Shown here piece after piece: positions 23,740 to 51,002 of a stretch of 64,000 nucleotides of DNA. The stretch spans positions 1 to 64,000 of the forward strand of contig WEDG01000842.1 in assembly GCA_017591395.1 (NCBI GenBank), given 5' to 3'. Made by a program: the position numbers and the translations under genes. This stretch comes from Schistocephalus solidus. Lineage: Eukaryota > Platyhelminthes > Cestoda > Diphyllobothriidea > Diphyllobothriidae. Position 1 is the first letter of the stretch; each line of letters begins with the position of its first letter. The notes beneath the pieces are model-generated. The model was not told the origin of the DNA. It saw nothing but the letters and a program-made list of their open reading frames with translations, and ran no database searches.

Positions 23740-23960
23740 GACTATAGCACGCTTATGTGCGATCCTAGACTCCTAGTCTAGAACCAGTTCGCGTGGAATC
23801 ACGGTCCAGTAAGTGTACGGTGGGCGTAGGCAACGGTTCGACCTCCAGTAATTCCGAATTGATCTTACCAGTAAAAGCCGGTCGGCGGAGATGGTGAGGT
23901 AGGCGCTATAAGGGTTGATTTTATTTTAAACATACAGGAGAGCTCAGGGGAATACTGGGA
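23740..23960 (+). repeat. Family A 3'-module-like relic
   Basis: Shares 'gtggaatcacggtccagta' and 'ggtgaggtaggcgctaa/ta' with 25,440-25,600, at similar spacing. Weaker resemblance to 35,380-35,600 and to the family A 3' region suggests a 5'-truncated LINE or SINE relic. Confidence 0.55.
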
Positions 23961-25369
23961 ACATCCAATTTTGGTGACCAACCAGGTACCATCAGTCCTT
24001 CCCCAAGAACCAAGCTTTTTCCAAGGGGTGAATTGTGGAAAACGAACCCGATTCTTAACCTAACGAGAAGCTGCTAGCCGCATTCACAAGGTGTTGATAC
24101 AGCCTGCTGTTCCTATAATTGTACTATTATTGTCTGTGATATCCTGCTTCGGCTGATCTAGGGAACAATATGTACTCCATTACGCAGCGACGCATACCAA
24201 TCGTCAAGAGCCCAACAGACAGTTCCGTGCCTTGGGGGACCGTGCAAAGGCAGCTTATAAGCTTCACGTGTTTCAGTCAAACAGAGACGCATGAAGAGTG
24301 GCGACGCTTAACTTCTAGGTAGACGAATAATGTACCCAAACAACCTGTTATTTTTTTTCGATGACCCGCGATGTCCTCGTGGCACCGTTGCAATGAGTTC
24401 ATCAATCGCGTTACGGGACCTACTAGTCCCGTTGCACTTAAGGAATTGAGATAGTCCCGTGGACAATCGTTTAACAACTAGTAATACGTACAGAGCAGGA
24501 ATACCGAACGTGGTTAGATCATTGGAAATCTAACAAACAGAACGCGGACTCGGGCCTCAGGAGTTGCAAAAACCCGAGGTTGGGTATGGCTGGCTGATAA
24601 CGGCTAACAAGCCAGAAATTGCCATCCCGGTCTCCTTTGTCTTTGGCAGTAGTCATTCTCTGAGCTCAGACTGTTCCATACGGGATGAAAGCGGAGAACT
24701 ACATCCAAGGGTTACTTTCAGGCAACACGGATCAAACATCTTTAGTCCTTACTCGACTATCGCATGCACGGAGCAGCATTCAAAACCGCACTGGAATACT
24801 GGTCGGATAGATACCCGCACGAAGATCTGAACGAGGACGCAGAGATCGCGTTGCGTCCACAGAGCACTAAGGCGTGTGAAAACCTTACGAGCGACGTCCA
24901 TTCGCACGCGTATGCCCTGTGCGTTCGGCAACAATCAAGTGCCGAGATATTTGAAACTACCGCTTCATTAGACTGATGCCTGTTCATCCCGAGAGGTGTC
25001 TTCTCCTGGTCAGATAGGAAAGTTTGAAGCGTTCATATCCGAACCAACCAGTTTTGACCTCGTTCTCGCGAAGTACAATTTTACCTCTCAGGCCCAGTTA
25101 CGTGTGAATTCTGGAGTTCACAGGTCACAACTGTAGGAGCTGATGCAAGGATTAAGATCACCAGGCAGCTTCAGAAGTGGTTAAAAGATTGAAGAAAACT
25201 CCTTTACGACACAGGCACTGGAGTGCTTCAAGTTAACGACTTGATTTATTTCGAAATTGTCACAGACATGGGAGAGGGAAGTGAGGTCGTTTCAGTTAGA
25301 ACTTAGCGCTCGGCCAACTTCAGACACCGATATCTGTAAAGTTGCCAAAAATGGGAGATCTCAGTCCTA

Positions 25370-25640
25370 ATCAGCACTGCAGGTCAGACCGCAATGTATC
25401 CTTAATGTAGCCGCTATGGCACGGTTATGTGATACCCGAGACACCTAATCTAGAAACAGTTTGTGTGGAATCACGGTCCAGTACGTGTACGGAGAGCATA
25501 GACACCGATTAAAGCCTTCAGTAATCCCTGAGTTTGTCTTGTGAGTAGAAAACGTAATCATATGAGAGGGTGAGGTAGGCGCTAAGAGTCGGTTTCGTTA
25601 TAAACACATTAAATGGCAAGCCACTATCGTGCTCTGTTCG
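25370..25640 (+). repeat. Family A 3'-module-like relic
   Basis: Opens with a version of the module core ('gcaatgtatccttaatgtagccgctatggcac' compared with 'gcaatggctccttcttaatgtggcctttatggcac'). It continues with the block shared with 23,740-23,960 and ends with 'ataaacacattaaatggcaagcca', resembling the 3' end of family A. Confidence 0.55.
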
Positions 25641-26165
25641 AAACACTGTTGGATCCCATCGCTTGAAGCCGTCAAAATAACGGAATTCCATTCTCACCCA
25701 TCCCATAGGATAAGAAGCAAACAGAAAAAAAACCAAACACAACCCATTTACGTACTAAAAAGAGGCCAAAAGAAATGGGGTAGTTTCATAATTCTTTGTC
25801 CTAGAGGAGGCAAGAGGACCGAGTGGACGCTGGTAGACTGTCAAACAGACGCACAGCACGTAAGCGCTGGGGGGAAGACAGCTGATCTGATGTTGCCGTC
25901 AACAAAGGCCAGTTATCTGTAAGGGTACCAAAGCATGAAGCATGCGCACGCACACCGAAAAAGGATGAAAGAAGTGAGGCTCTCGAATGAATGCAAGAAG
26001 GCGACAATGCTGCGTCTCACGCGGACTGGACAAACAGACGATTTTTTAGACAGCTTTGGGTGCGAGCGCGAGGTGGTCAAGGAGTGAGGGCGCTAACCTG
26101 CTTGACCAGTCAGACTGGTACCGTCAGATCCACCTGGACTTGGAAGGTAGGGCGTGGTGCAGTAT

Positions 26166-26602
26166 AGAGGAGGAGGAGGAGTAGGGGAGGGAGGAGGGAG
26201 GAGGAGGAGGAGGGACGAGGGGGGACGAGGGGGGAGAAGGAGGAGGGAGGAGGGAGGAGGAGGAGGAGGAGGAGGAGGGAGGAGGGAGGGAGGGAGGAGG
26301 GGGGAGGAGGAGGGGGATGAGGAGGGGGGAGGAGGAGTAGGAGGAGGGGAGGGGAGGGAGGAGGAGGAGGAGGAGGAGGAGGAGGAGGAGGAGGAGGAGG
26401 AGGGAGGAGGAGGAGGAGGAGGAGGAGGAGGGAGGAGGAGGAGGAGGAGGAGGGAGGGAGGAGGGAGGAGGAGGAGAGGAGGAGGAGGAGGAGGAGGAGG
26501 GAGGAGGAGGAGGAGGAGGAGGAGGAGGAGGAGGAGGAGGAGGAGGAGGAGGAGGAGGAGGAGGAGGAGGAGGAGGAGGAGGAGGAGGAGGAGGAGGAGG
26601 AA
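26166..26602. repeat. ~437-bp GGA polypurine microsatellite
   Basis: Almost pure purine on the plus strand: GGA triplets with scattered GGGA and single-base interruptions, the last ~95 bp being perfect GGA repeats. A plus-strand frame across it encodes only Arg/Glu/Gly and is not a gene. It lies about 0.9 kb beyond the stop codon of the Rab gene. Confidence 0.97.
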
Positions 26603-27483
26603 CCTACAATGGCGGTATTATCATAGGGCGGGAGATTATGCTGTCAACGGGGCTCGAAATAGGCAATCGAAACCTACATTTACGCGACCTTGCGAAAGCA
26701 ATTGCTTATTTCCGGTCACTTACACAATGATTCGTATCTGGAGGTTGAACTTAGAGGCACAATTTGGACAGGTAAAAAACGGGAGGAGACGGGTAAGCAG
26801 TCAATCACCGGCAGCAGAAACGTGCGTAAAACTCGTCTAAAATCCCATCATGCAGTCACAATGACTGTCAAGCGAGAAATGAGAGGGGCATAAGGAAGGA
26901 CCAGAAAGAAGTACTTCGAATGTTTTGGGTGGAAAGAGTAAAAAAAGAAAAACAGGGCGATGAAACTACCCAGTGGAATTAGGGAGGGAGGGGGGTGTGG
27001 GAGCGGCAACTGAGAGACAAATCACAGCAACGTATTTACACCAAGTTAGAAGGGTGTCTGAAGAGACGAAAAGGGGTAGGAGTGGACTGAAAGCGCCATG
27101 TCTGTCTTGCCTTTTCCAGGCTGCCAATCGGCTAAGAAGAGTGCTCAGAGGATCAGGCACCCATTGTCGCCCTAGGAACTCTTTGCGTTAACTAGTTTCA
27201 TCCACCGTCGTGAAGGGTGCCTCGCGAAGCACGAGGCCAAACAACAATGGTCGCGGAGACGTGGTAAGTTACCAGCAGGCATGAGGGCCAGTTTCTAGCA
27301 GACTTCCACAAAGACTCGCGTCAGTGGGGCGGGGGGCAGTGTGGGCGGAAGTGGGGTTTGGGGGATCGGGAAAATAAAATAATTAGATCAAAGTACGCTC
27401 TTAAGCTGAATTTTATATGCAGAGTTTGTCGTAGACATTTAAACAGGCGTGTTCTCGGAAGGGCGTTCTTGTTCACATCACGG
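26603..27483. other. 3' flank of the Rab gene
   Basis: No separate gene seen. On the minus strand, ~65 bp after the Rab stop, ATATAAA (about 27,412-27,418) is a possible variant poly(A) signal; there is no AATAAA close by on that strand. A 3' UTR of unknown length lies in this stretch. Confidence 0.4.
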
Positions 27484-42359
<14,876 letters not shown>

Positions 42360-43508
42360 TTTAGAACGAATTCAGCAGTCAATCCAACCGGCGAATTATC
42401 CAAACGATACGTTTAAACGAAATCAGGCATGACTAAAGATTTCAAATGCAGTAGGTTGATCAAAGTTACGTGACCGATTGAAGGTGTTGAATTCGTCTTT
42501 CAAGTCAAAACCCAGCAGTTTCCTGAGTAATAAGGCAGGTTCCTTATGGGGTATGTAAGGGTTTAAAACTAGGCCAAGCATTGGAACCTTTTTCACAAAT
42601 ACAGAACTGACATACACAGAAGAACACCAAACAGAGAAAGGTTAATAATGTGTTTTGACAAAAAATCTGATGTGCACATGAATATATTATAGATAATATA
42701 AAGAGCACCACAGAAAACGGAATTTAAGATGAAGGGCAAAAAGATAATCCACAATGGATACAACTGATAATAACCTCGAGCTAAAATAGCTTATACCTTT
42801 TGAATATTTGGACCCAGAATGACAGATCTCAAGTTTTCTGTGATAGAGAAAGACTAAAATTCGTTTTTCTGTACGCAACGCTTTCATAAAATATATTACT
42901 GTGAACAGACAGTACTTCACAGTGTAACTTTGTCAATTTCATCGTGCGCTGGCTCCCACGTAGATCCCAACCGTTTCATGCAACCTACAGAGGTAGGTTA
43001 AATTCTTGAATTTTCTTCGAAATTATCGCACATGCTTATTGCAAAACAGTAAATGTCCACTACCCCGCCAATAAATGGTACATGGGTTAACTACTTTAGC
43101 TGAAAATCCACGGTGAAGTTGCATGCTTTACTAAAGCCAATAAAGCTTAAATTCAGATCTTTAATTTCTTAAATAGGCTGCAAACTATGAAATTTATGTT
43201 AGTTAGGGGAACAAAACAATATGCGTCGTGCGCTCATCCGATTTCCCACGTAGAATTTACTATGCATACCTGACATTCACGTTGTAAAAATAAATACCAT
43301 GGCCTCCGTTCAGTTCAGCATATTAAGGGAACTAGTCTTACATCTTTAACTCCCTATTTGTCATATACGCCTCAGAAGAACTGGCGATAATCTACGGAAA
43401 TTACAGTGCCAAATGAAATAAGCGTAGGTTCAAATTGATACATGTTTTTCTGGTCACAGGGTTAAGAACACGACATGGTGCATTTGCAGAGTGCTATGAT
43501 GTTAAGAT
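42360..43508. other. 5' flank of the Rab gene
   Basis: Upstream of the Rab start codon on the minus strand. No recognisable coding exon or obvious promoter motif; AT-rich. A 5' UTR and promoter, or a trans-splice acceptor, should lie here or in an upstream exon. Confidence 0.4.
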
Positions 43509-43825
43509 ACAAATAAATAAATAAATTGTATATTTAAGGCCCAGAGTGCCTCATCATTACAAACTTAGTACTGTGGTTTAAATAAATACAAAGTGGATAA
43601 TTGCTGTACTATGTGAGCATCCATATGAACAGCAGAAATGAGTAGTATGGTAAACATATCCGATTCAAAACGATTTGCCATTTTTAAAACAAAAGTCAAC
43701 AATATTTGGCATGTACGGTGAACTGGAAAAGAAGCAGTTAAAAAACTACTTGGGTTAAATCGGAGGCGGAGTTCGGCGAGACGCCAATTTTTAAAAAAAC
43801 ATAGGAGAAAAAAACTGCTTCAACA
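43509..43825 (-). mobile_element. Family B LINE 3' end (short truncated copy)
   Basis: About 320 bp matching the 3' end of the CR1-like family B. On the plus strand it opens with an ATAA-type run and 'attgtatatttaaggcccagag', then 'gaacagcagaaatgagtagtatgg' and 'cggaggcggagttcggcgag'. The same block occurs at 46,930-47,230, 50,560-50,860 and (inverted) 58,940-59,220. Extreme 5' truncation is usual for CR1 elements. Confidence 0.85.
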
Positions 43826-45199
43826 AGACATTATGTTCACTTTTTTATAAAGTACCGAACACCTAGCTGCGTGTTTATCAATAATGGCAGATAAAAACCA
43901 CCCCACGCGTACAAATGACGTTAGTTTTCTCAAGTTGGCGCTGAAAAACTGACTATTTTATTTCTTTAGATGTGAATACGAAGCAAAAGTGAAACCGCCT
44001 TCCTTGATAAAAAGCTTAGAAAATTGGCTTATGTGTAGAGACTCTGTGAGTTGAAACTCGTCACATGGAGTCTGAAAGCATTTGAACATTGCTTTCGGTG
44101 TAGTCTCTTATATATCATTATTGAGATTCAGCTTGATGCAAAAATCATTGAACATTTCACCACATTAGGCTAAATTTAACATCGTAACATCTGCACGGTG
44201 AAAATACTGTGGACTCAGCATACTTCGAAATGTCATGGATGCAGTCCAGTTCAGCTTATTAAGGGAAAGATAGGCAAACGCCTTTGAAGTCCCCATTGGT
44301 TACAGGATGGCTAAAAACATTGATGCATCAGGAAAATTCAAATAGGGGGTTTACATAATAGCGTGTGGAAAATAAGCAGCCGTCTGCTAACCGAAAAGAA
44401 TAAACATAAATCTTTACTCGCATAGTGTGAGAAGTATAAGTACATGCTATTGTAGTTGTCAAAAATCTCGTGAGTGTGGCATATGCGATGAGTTTGACAT
44501 AATAATAAATGATATAAAAATGTTACTAAAGTATAACGAGTAGTACTACAATAATAAGAATGTGCTTAAACTGGGACAAGACTAAAAAGATCGGGTGTTT
44601 TATAGTGGGCACTGCTATACTGCGTCAGTTTTTTCTTACAAAGCTCAACGGAAGCAGCCATAACAACATCTAGTGGCACGCGTCGTTTGAATTTATTTTT
44701 AAATTTGCTCGTCTTCAAGCATTTGATTTTTTGTCCAATAATCTGTGCCTAAAGTCAGGCCTCAACGAAATACGTTGACATTGGATCACATATTGTCCGT
44801 ATTTACCAGGATCAGCCTAGAAGTGTCGAGTGACATTGTGATCGTTAGGCATACAACAATCGCTCTCGGAATCTTAACGAATTACCTAATTTAGATTTCT
44901 TCGGATCTCTGCGTAACCCACCTCCTACGGGCTTTAGAAAAAAGTCTCTCGCCAGCAAATGGAGTTAGACATCAGAAAGCAAAGGAGAAATAATGGCAAA
45001 CTGGTTCCAAAGGCTAAGTGATTATTTGCTTCATATATACATTTTATACTGAATTCGGCTCGGAAAAGTGCTTCTTAATGTGCTCAGTAAACTAGTCGCT
45101 GCATAATTTATGCCACTCAATAAAAATTAATGCATCACGTAGCGATCTTACTGCCATGGGCAATGCAGAGGTTCACGACCCGACTGCCAAAGATTATTC
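43826..45199. other. No recognisable gene
   Basis: AT-rich sequence with only short frames. Two loosely similar stretches ('agttcagcatattaaggga' near 43,315 and 'agttcagcttattaaggga' near 44,251) may be old repeat copies. Confidence 0.4.
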
Positions 45200-45280
45200 G
45201 CCACGCAGCCTGGATTCAAACCAACAACCTCTCGATTAGCGACCAACGCTCTTAACCGATCGGTCACGCCCGGACAGCTG
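45200..45280 (-). mobile_element. tRNA-Ser-like sequence (SINE head or tRNA pseudogene)
   Basis: On the minus strand it reads GTGACCGATCGGTTAAGAGC (A-box region), TCGCTAATC around a GCT anticodon position, and GGTTTGAATCC (B box). This resembles tRNA-Ser(GCT), but the anticodon stem and acceptor stem do not pair well. It differs from the two SINEs at 82-250 and 21,685-21,835, so it is a second tRNA-derived family or a decayed tRNA gene. Confidence 0.55.
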
Positions 45281-45330
45281 ACAGACAAAACAAATAGTAC
45301 ATTCTCCATAAATAATGATCTTTCCCACCT

Positions 45331-46925
45331 TTGTTAACCATTTTCTATTTCATGGGACAAAAACTTACCAGAAATACTCAAGTTACTCTCCGCTCACCAA
45401 GCAGCAATATTGAAGAAAGCAGAGCGCTACTGAACTCGACCGAAAGTAAGATAAGAGGTGAAGCGCTGGAGCGCTGTCATGGATGCCGAGAACTCATAAT
45501 CGGAGTTTTGAGATTAAAAGGAGACCTCCATCTCCTCTCGGAAATATAAGCAGTGCTCATCAAACATTACAAAATTAAATCGCCGGATCACAATGCAAAA
45601 GAGCTGAATAACATCAGCAAGCTAGACTATAATCATCGCAAGGAATCGTTAAGGGTCGATAGACACAGTATTAAGCGAAACAAAAAGATAAAAATAACGA
45701 AAACCTTAGAAAAAGCCTCGGAGTCAGTTGAAATACAGATGACCAGAAAGAAAATAAGTGAGGATGAAACGATGCCTTGCATTCCACAGATTCGGAAAAT
45801 CAGGTTCCCACAGAATCCGTCTGTTCAAAAGGTAATCAGCGATCAACGGTCTCTGAAAAATCGAAAATCAGTAATCGTAAGGTATCTCCAACATCACGTA
45901 AGAGCGACAGCAGCTCATTCTATACATGTCCATCGAGCTACAATGGAACAGATCGTGGCAACCAGCGAAGCAATAGCATAAAAGAGGCCTGCGAAATATT
46001 GACAGACCTGGATGCCACAAAAACAAATTTAGGCTCCCGGGAGCTATTCGAGCAAACGCAGTATCAGAAGAACTTGCGCTGATTGAAAGATCCAAAGCGA
46101 TGTCTGAAAGTCAACCAGCAGGCTCACCGATGAAGACCAAGTTTAACACAGTAATAAAGGGTATGATTCAACCCTCCGTCACTAAACGAAAGCAGGATGC
46201 AGACACAGGTTTTTTCCCTGACAGATCATTTTCTCTTTAAGCTCAGGGACTCCCCGAGGCTCCTGGTGAAACTCCAAAAGAAATGGTAAAACACGATCTG
46301 CTGACATTCCAACAGTTACTGAATGATACTCAAGAAGCCGGTGTAGTAACCGAAATCCAAAAGATCTTTCGATTGGGACCTCTCGATTCGAATGATACTC
46401 GGGAGGTTTGAGCGAGACCGTTGAAAGTCCTCTTTGGAAGTAACCAGCAGGTAGATCTTCTGCTCTTTACGAAGTCCATGCAGTGAAATGATCATCGTGG
46501 TGTGTTTTTCAGCCGAATTACTCTCCCATCGATCGGATGAAAATGAGGATACTGGTAACAGAAATGAAAAGTAGGCAATGCGAGGGGAAACAAACCTGAA
46601 AATAGAAGACTAAAAAAATCATAAAAACTGTGTGCCCGTTTTTAAGGCATCATCCGGTGAAATTTACGGCAAACACGCCAGTCACCAACCTTAGCAAATG
46701 CCTTCAGTTTTGAACATGTACAAGGGATTGGATATATCTTGTGAAATATCCAACAATGATAACCAGGTGCAAGAAACAACAAGCAATTTTCAGAGATTGA
46801 GCGAACAAAACAAGATGACAATGATGTGAATACATGGGTAGTGTCTATTCAACAAAAGGGATGAAATCAAACTGGCTGTGGACCATTTACAAATTAAATT
46901 CCTAGCTCTAACTGAAATATGGTTA
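45331..46925 (+). pseudogene. CR1-like element E, ORF1 and start of ORF2
   Basis: Plus-strand LINE remnant. ORF1 relics: RCHGCRELI and VLRLKGDLHLLSEI near 45,475-45,545, a Lys/Ser-rich middle, then LPEAPGETPKEMVKHDLL, IQKIFRLG and RPLKVLFGSNQQ near 46,245-46,460. The last set resembles the conserved ORF1 domain of flatworm CR1-type elements. ORF2 begins near 46,840 with KLAVDHLQIKFLALTEIWLN, the start of an EEP endonuclease. It is cut at about 46,925 by a family B insertion and resumes at about 48,706. Stops and frameshifts throughout. Confidence 0.7.
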
Positions 46926-48705
46926 AATAAATAATTATTTTTTTATATTATTTATTTAAATAAATACATTTACAGACTTAATATCGCGGTATTAATAAAT
47001 TTAAAAATGGATAAATGCTTCACTATGTGAACAGCCATATGAACAGCAGAAATGAGTAGTATGGTAGGCATATCCCATTCAGAATGATTTGCCAACATTA
47101 GTCAACAATCTTTGGTACATACGGTGAACTAGAAAAAAAGCAGTAAAAAACCTTTTGGTTAAATCGGGGGCGGAGTTCGGCAAGCCGCCAATTTAAAAAA
47201 AAACTAGGTGAAAAAACTGCTTCTCAAAAAATTAATAGCTAGAGTTGATGAGATTGGTACAATGCGATGGGATAGTATTGTGATATTGCTGACAACGTAT
47301 GAGGGTTCCAAGCGCTCCTTTTCGGGTAAGAGATAATATAACTGTCAAAGCTACTGTTAATAACCACCATGGAGGTGAGAGAGTAGGAGCTCATTAAAGA
47401 CAACATGGTCGAAACGAAGAGGGGAAAGTAGAGCTCATGAGATCATCACCGAGCTCAACCTCGCTTACTGCATAGTCCACCAACAAATGAGCAAAAACTT
47501 CAGAACCCGCCACGATCATCAATAGATCACAGAGACCATCGCCAGGGTTGCCAAATCGAAGGAACGTATCAAGGATGTCAAGAGTTGGCGATAGAAAATG
47601 CGTCAATGAACTTGAGGCCTCAGCATCTTAGGATCCAGAATTGAATTCTGATGACGGTTAATATCCAAAGAAACGTCAACATTTTAGAATGTGGACCATT
47701 GACTGTGTACGTTCGAGTAACTTCATCGTTTGGACGACTGGTGATATAAGGAGAAATCATGGTTCATGGTGGACTCAAGGTAGCGAAAAAATAGTTACAA
47801 GAGGGTCACTTAAATTCCCTATGGCCCTTTCTCCGAGTCATGGGGAAAGCCATGGGAAAGATGAGGAAAATAAAAGGTTAATAGAATCAGGGTTAAGATA
47901 AATGTGCAGTCTTCGCTTGAATGCAGAGAGACTACTTAATGACCTTATTTCAATTGGCAAGTTATTCCAAAGAAAGCTATACCTAGAAGCAAAGAAGAGA
48001 GAGCCTTTACACGTGGAGGATGCAGGGGGGAGGTATAATTAGTGCAGAATTTCTAAGGTTATAAGGAAGAATAACGGGGGTAATGACAGAAAGCTCGGGG
48101 AAAGTTAAGCTATTATTTAGTCGGAAAAGGAGACAAAAGCCTGCTTCCAGTCTCCTGAACCAAATAAATTTTAGCTTCGTTAGCTGGCCTCTTTTTGAGT
48201 AGGAATTGGTTGAAAGAGTCGAAAACATGAGTTATTTGTGAAATTGTTTGGACATTTTCAATTTTTGAACGGCTAGATTCGTTCATTAAACCGAATAAAG
48301 GACAGCGAAATTCAAGAATGGGAAACACCAACATACGATAAATGTTTAATTTAGTTTCAGGAAGGTATAAATTATAAGAAACAAAGCCGGAAATCTGCGC
48401 AGCTTTGGCCGTAATTCTATCGACATGAGGTGAAAGATCTAATTTATTGGTATAGCTTACGTCCAAGTCCTTGATGGAGGAACATTCAGTCATAGGGAAA
48501 CTTTTAAAAATAACAGGTTGTGGTAGCCTTACAGGCCCAAAACCCATGTAGCTATACTTAGAAGGTGAAAACTCCATTAGCCACGTGGAACTCCACGCCG
48601 AAGAGCGTCTATGTCTGAATGCATTTGTTTTAGGCATCGTTCAGTCGTAGAGTTAGTGAATGAATACACGCATTTGAGGTCATCAGTATAAATAAAATGA
48701 GCAAA
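46926..48705 (-). mobile_element. Family B LINE, copy B2 (5'-truncated, inside element E)
   Basis: Minus-strand CR1-like copy starting in the RT active site: FIYTDDLKCVYSF near 48,690, where YTDD replaces YADD or FADD. The open 174-codon stretch 48,113-48,637 includes KDLDVSYTNKLDLSPHVDRI, KAAQISGFVSYNLYLPE and LVFPILEFRCPLFGLMN, typical of the CR1 thumb region. Downstream are the C-terminal tail relics (47,394-47,606) and the shared 3' untranslated end. Element E sequence continues on both sides, so this is a nested insertion. Confidence 0.85.
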
Positions 48706-49920
48706 TCGCAGACACAGAAGTCAGGATATGTGGATTTTAGCTTATCCACATGGATGAAAATGGACGTAGGGATGGAAGAATATCAATGTTCATACGAGAT
48801 GACATTGAATACATTCCGGGTGGGCCCTCAACAAATAGAAACACATTTTGCGAAATACTTCGTTGTAAATTGACTCCCAAACCAAACGGACCTCCATATT
48901 GTCGTGATATATCGACCCCCAAGACAGCGGATGGACAAGGTCGAAGCACTCATCATGGAGGTGAAGCAAATCCACCTTAGTAAAAACGTATTAAATCTTG
49001 GATATTTAAACTCTCCCGACGTCGATTAGGTATCGAGGTACTGCTTGCGGTCGGAAAATTCATTCGAAAAGATTTTTTCAGTTGGTAACTGATGAGCTCC
49101 TTACCCAACATTTCACAATTAACACATGGTTCCGAAATGGGCAGCAGTCAAGCTGTTTGGACCAAATCATTAGTAAAGACGACAATTGGATTAAGTTACC
49201 TCATGCCCCTTGGATGAAGTGATCATTGTGTTCTTGCTTGGGAGTACAGTCATTTTTTTTACCCGAACATCAAGCAGTTAGGGAGAAAAATGTATGGAAA
49301 GGGGATCATATCAGAATGAGAGAACTACTAAATGAGATAGACTGGAGTCTTGCACATGTACCTGACACAAACATTGCCTGGTTTTTCTTTAGTAACTTTA
49401 TTCAGCCATTGGTAGAGAACTACTCTCTACTTAAAAGAAGATTGTGCGTCTCGCGATCCTACAGGGTGACATCGGAAAGAAAAAGTATTCTCGAGAAGAA
49501 AAGGATACTGTGGAGAACATACGCCAGATATGAACAACCTGAACATTTTTCCACCTTTAAAAAACAGCGAAATTGGTGTCGAAATCTTCTGAGGAAAGAA
49601 AACTCAGCATTTGAGTCAGAAATAGTCAAAGGCATACCAAGAAACTCAAAAAGGTTCTTGGTTTACGTAAATATGACAAAACGAAATAAGGACTCTATCC
49701 ATGATCCAAAAGACTATCAGAGAAACCGGTTAACCAATAACTTTGATATCCCTGTATACAAAGGAACCGCCTTTTGAGGATGAATAATACCACAGTTTTG
49801 CCACACCTACAGGTAATTTAAGCATACTGTCCTTCCCAACAGACACAGTAAGGAAAAATCTGAAACAGCTACAGTTCACTGAATCGCCTGGATCGGATGG
49901 CTTATCAAGGTCAAGGTCAA
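48706..49920 (+). pseudogene. CR1-like element E, rest of endonuclease and start of RT
   Basis: Continuation of 45,331-46,925 after the family B insertion. Endonuclease relics: RISMFIRDDIEYIPGG (about 48,778) and CLDQIISK near 49,157. The open 183-codon piece 49,226-49,777 holds WKGDHIRMRELLNEIDW and KKRILWRTYARYEQPEHF, the linker helix region of CR1 ORF2. The RT begins near 49,840 with VRKNLKQLQFTESPGSDGL and fades after 49,920. Confidence 0.75.
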
Positions 49921-50557
49921 GACGCGCAGCTCATTTTTGAAAGACAAGTGGAAATTCTATTTTTTCGGGATTTTCTCATTCCAAGCTTAAATTTCTACCT
50001 GAATTTTTGATAAAACAGCATTGTTAACATTGTATCACCTGCTTATATCTGTGGTGCTCATCCTTTCCTGTAGGTGGGAGCCTTAAGCGTCAACCTATTC
50101 ACCCGATATAGCCTAATTATTGGTCATGTGGATCTGTTATACAAAGACGTTTTCTCAAACACGTATAAAGGTCCTGAGTAAAATTTTGGAAAAAAACATT
50201 TATTGCGGAAATCATTTGCCTGATTTTTCCGAAGTAGAACAAATAAAAGCATCGGCCTAGCAAAAATGAGAATGAAATTCTCAGCTCGTCACAAGCTCTC
50301 AGCCGTTGAACCGAAGCGTTGCTTGGTTGCATCTAGTAGTCACAGCAGTGCTATGCATTTGCAACCAGTTTTTAAAGCTAAGCAGCTTGATCTCTCTGCT
50401 TAACAAAATTGTAAGGATTTTATGTTAAAGTTTAGGTCAGTTTTGTCTTTACTGGGGAACTAATTCGACGGTGACATATCTGTTATTTCCTCTCAGTAAT
50501 GTCAGCGTCACGACTCTCTCGTCCATTTGGTTGCCAGTGAAACATTTGACTGACAGA
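49921..50557. other. Decayed LINE flank or intergenic
   Basis: Possible residual RT of element E to about 50,200, but too decayed to annotate. No gene is otherwise seen. Confidence 0.35.
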
Positions 50558-51002
50558 AAATATATAAATAAATTGTATATTTAAGGCCCAGAGAGCCCCG
50601 TCATTTCAAACTTAGTATCACGGTATAAATAAATACAAAGTTGATAATTGCTGCACTATGTGAGCATCCATATGAACAGCATAATGAGTAGTATGGTAGG
50701 CATATCCGATTCAGAACGATTTTCCATTTTTAAAACAATAGTCAGCAATCTTTGACATATACGGTGAACTAGAAAAGAAGCAGTAAAAAAATCCTACGTT
50801 TAAATCGGAGGCGGAGTTCGGCGAGCCGCCAATTTAAAAAAATAGGAGAAAAAACTGTTTCACTTTAAAAGTAATAGCTAGATGCAATGGAATAGTATTG
50901 TGATGTTGCTCACAACGTATGAGGTTTCGGAACGCTCCTTATCGTGTGAGAGAAAATATAGCAGTCAGAGCTTCTTTTTGTAACCATCAGTGGAGGTAAG
51001 AG

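Larger units (their letters stand above)
23111..26165. other. Intergenic repeat debris
   Basis: No gene recognised. Two diverged plus-strand relics (23,740-23,960 and 25,370-25,640) are listed separately. The remaining sequence has only short, motif-free frames. Confidence 0.45.

Noticed and set aside
26154..26840. 228-codon plus-strand frame rich in Gly, Arg and Glu
   Set aside because: It is a translation of the GGA microsatellite; the non-repeat part has no recognisable motif.
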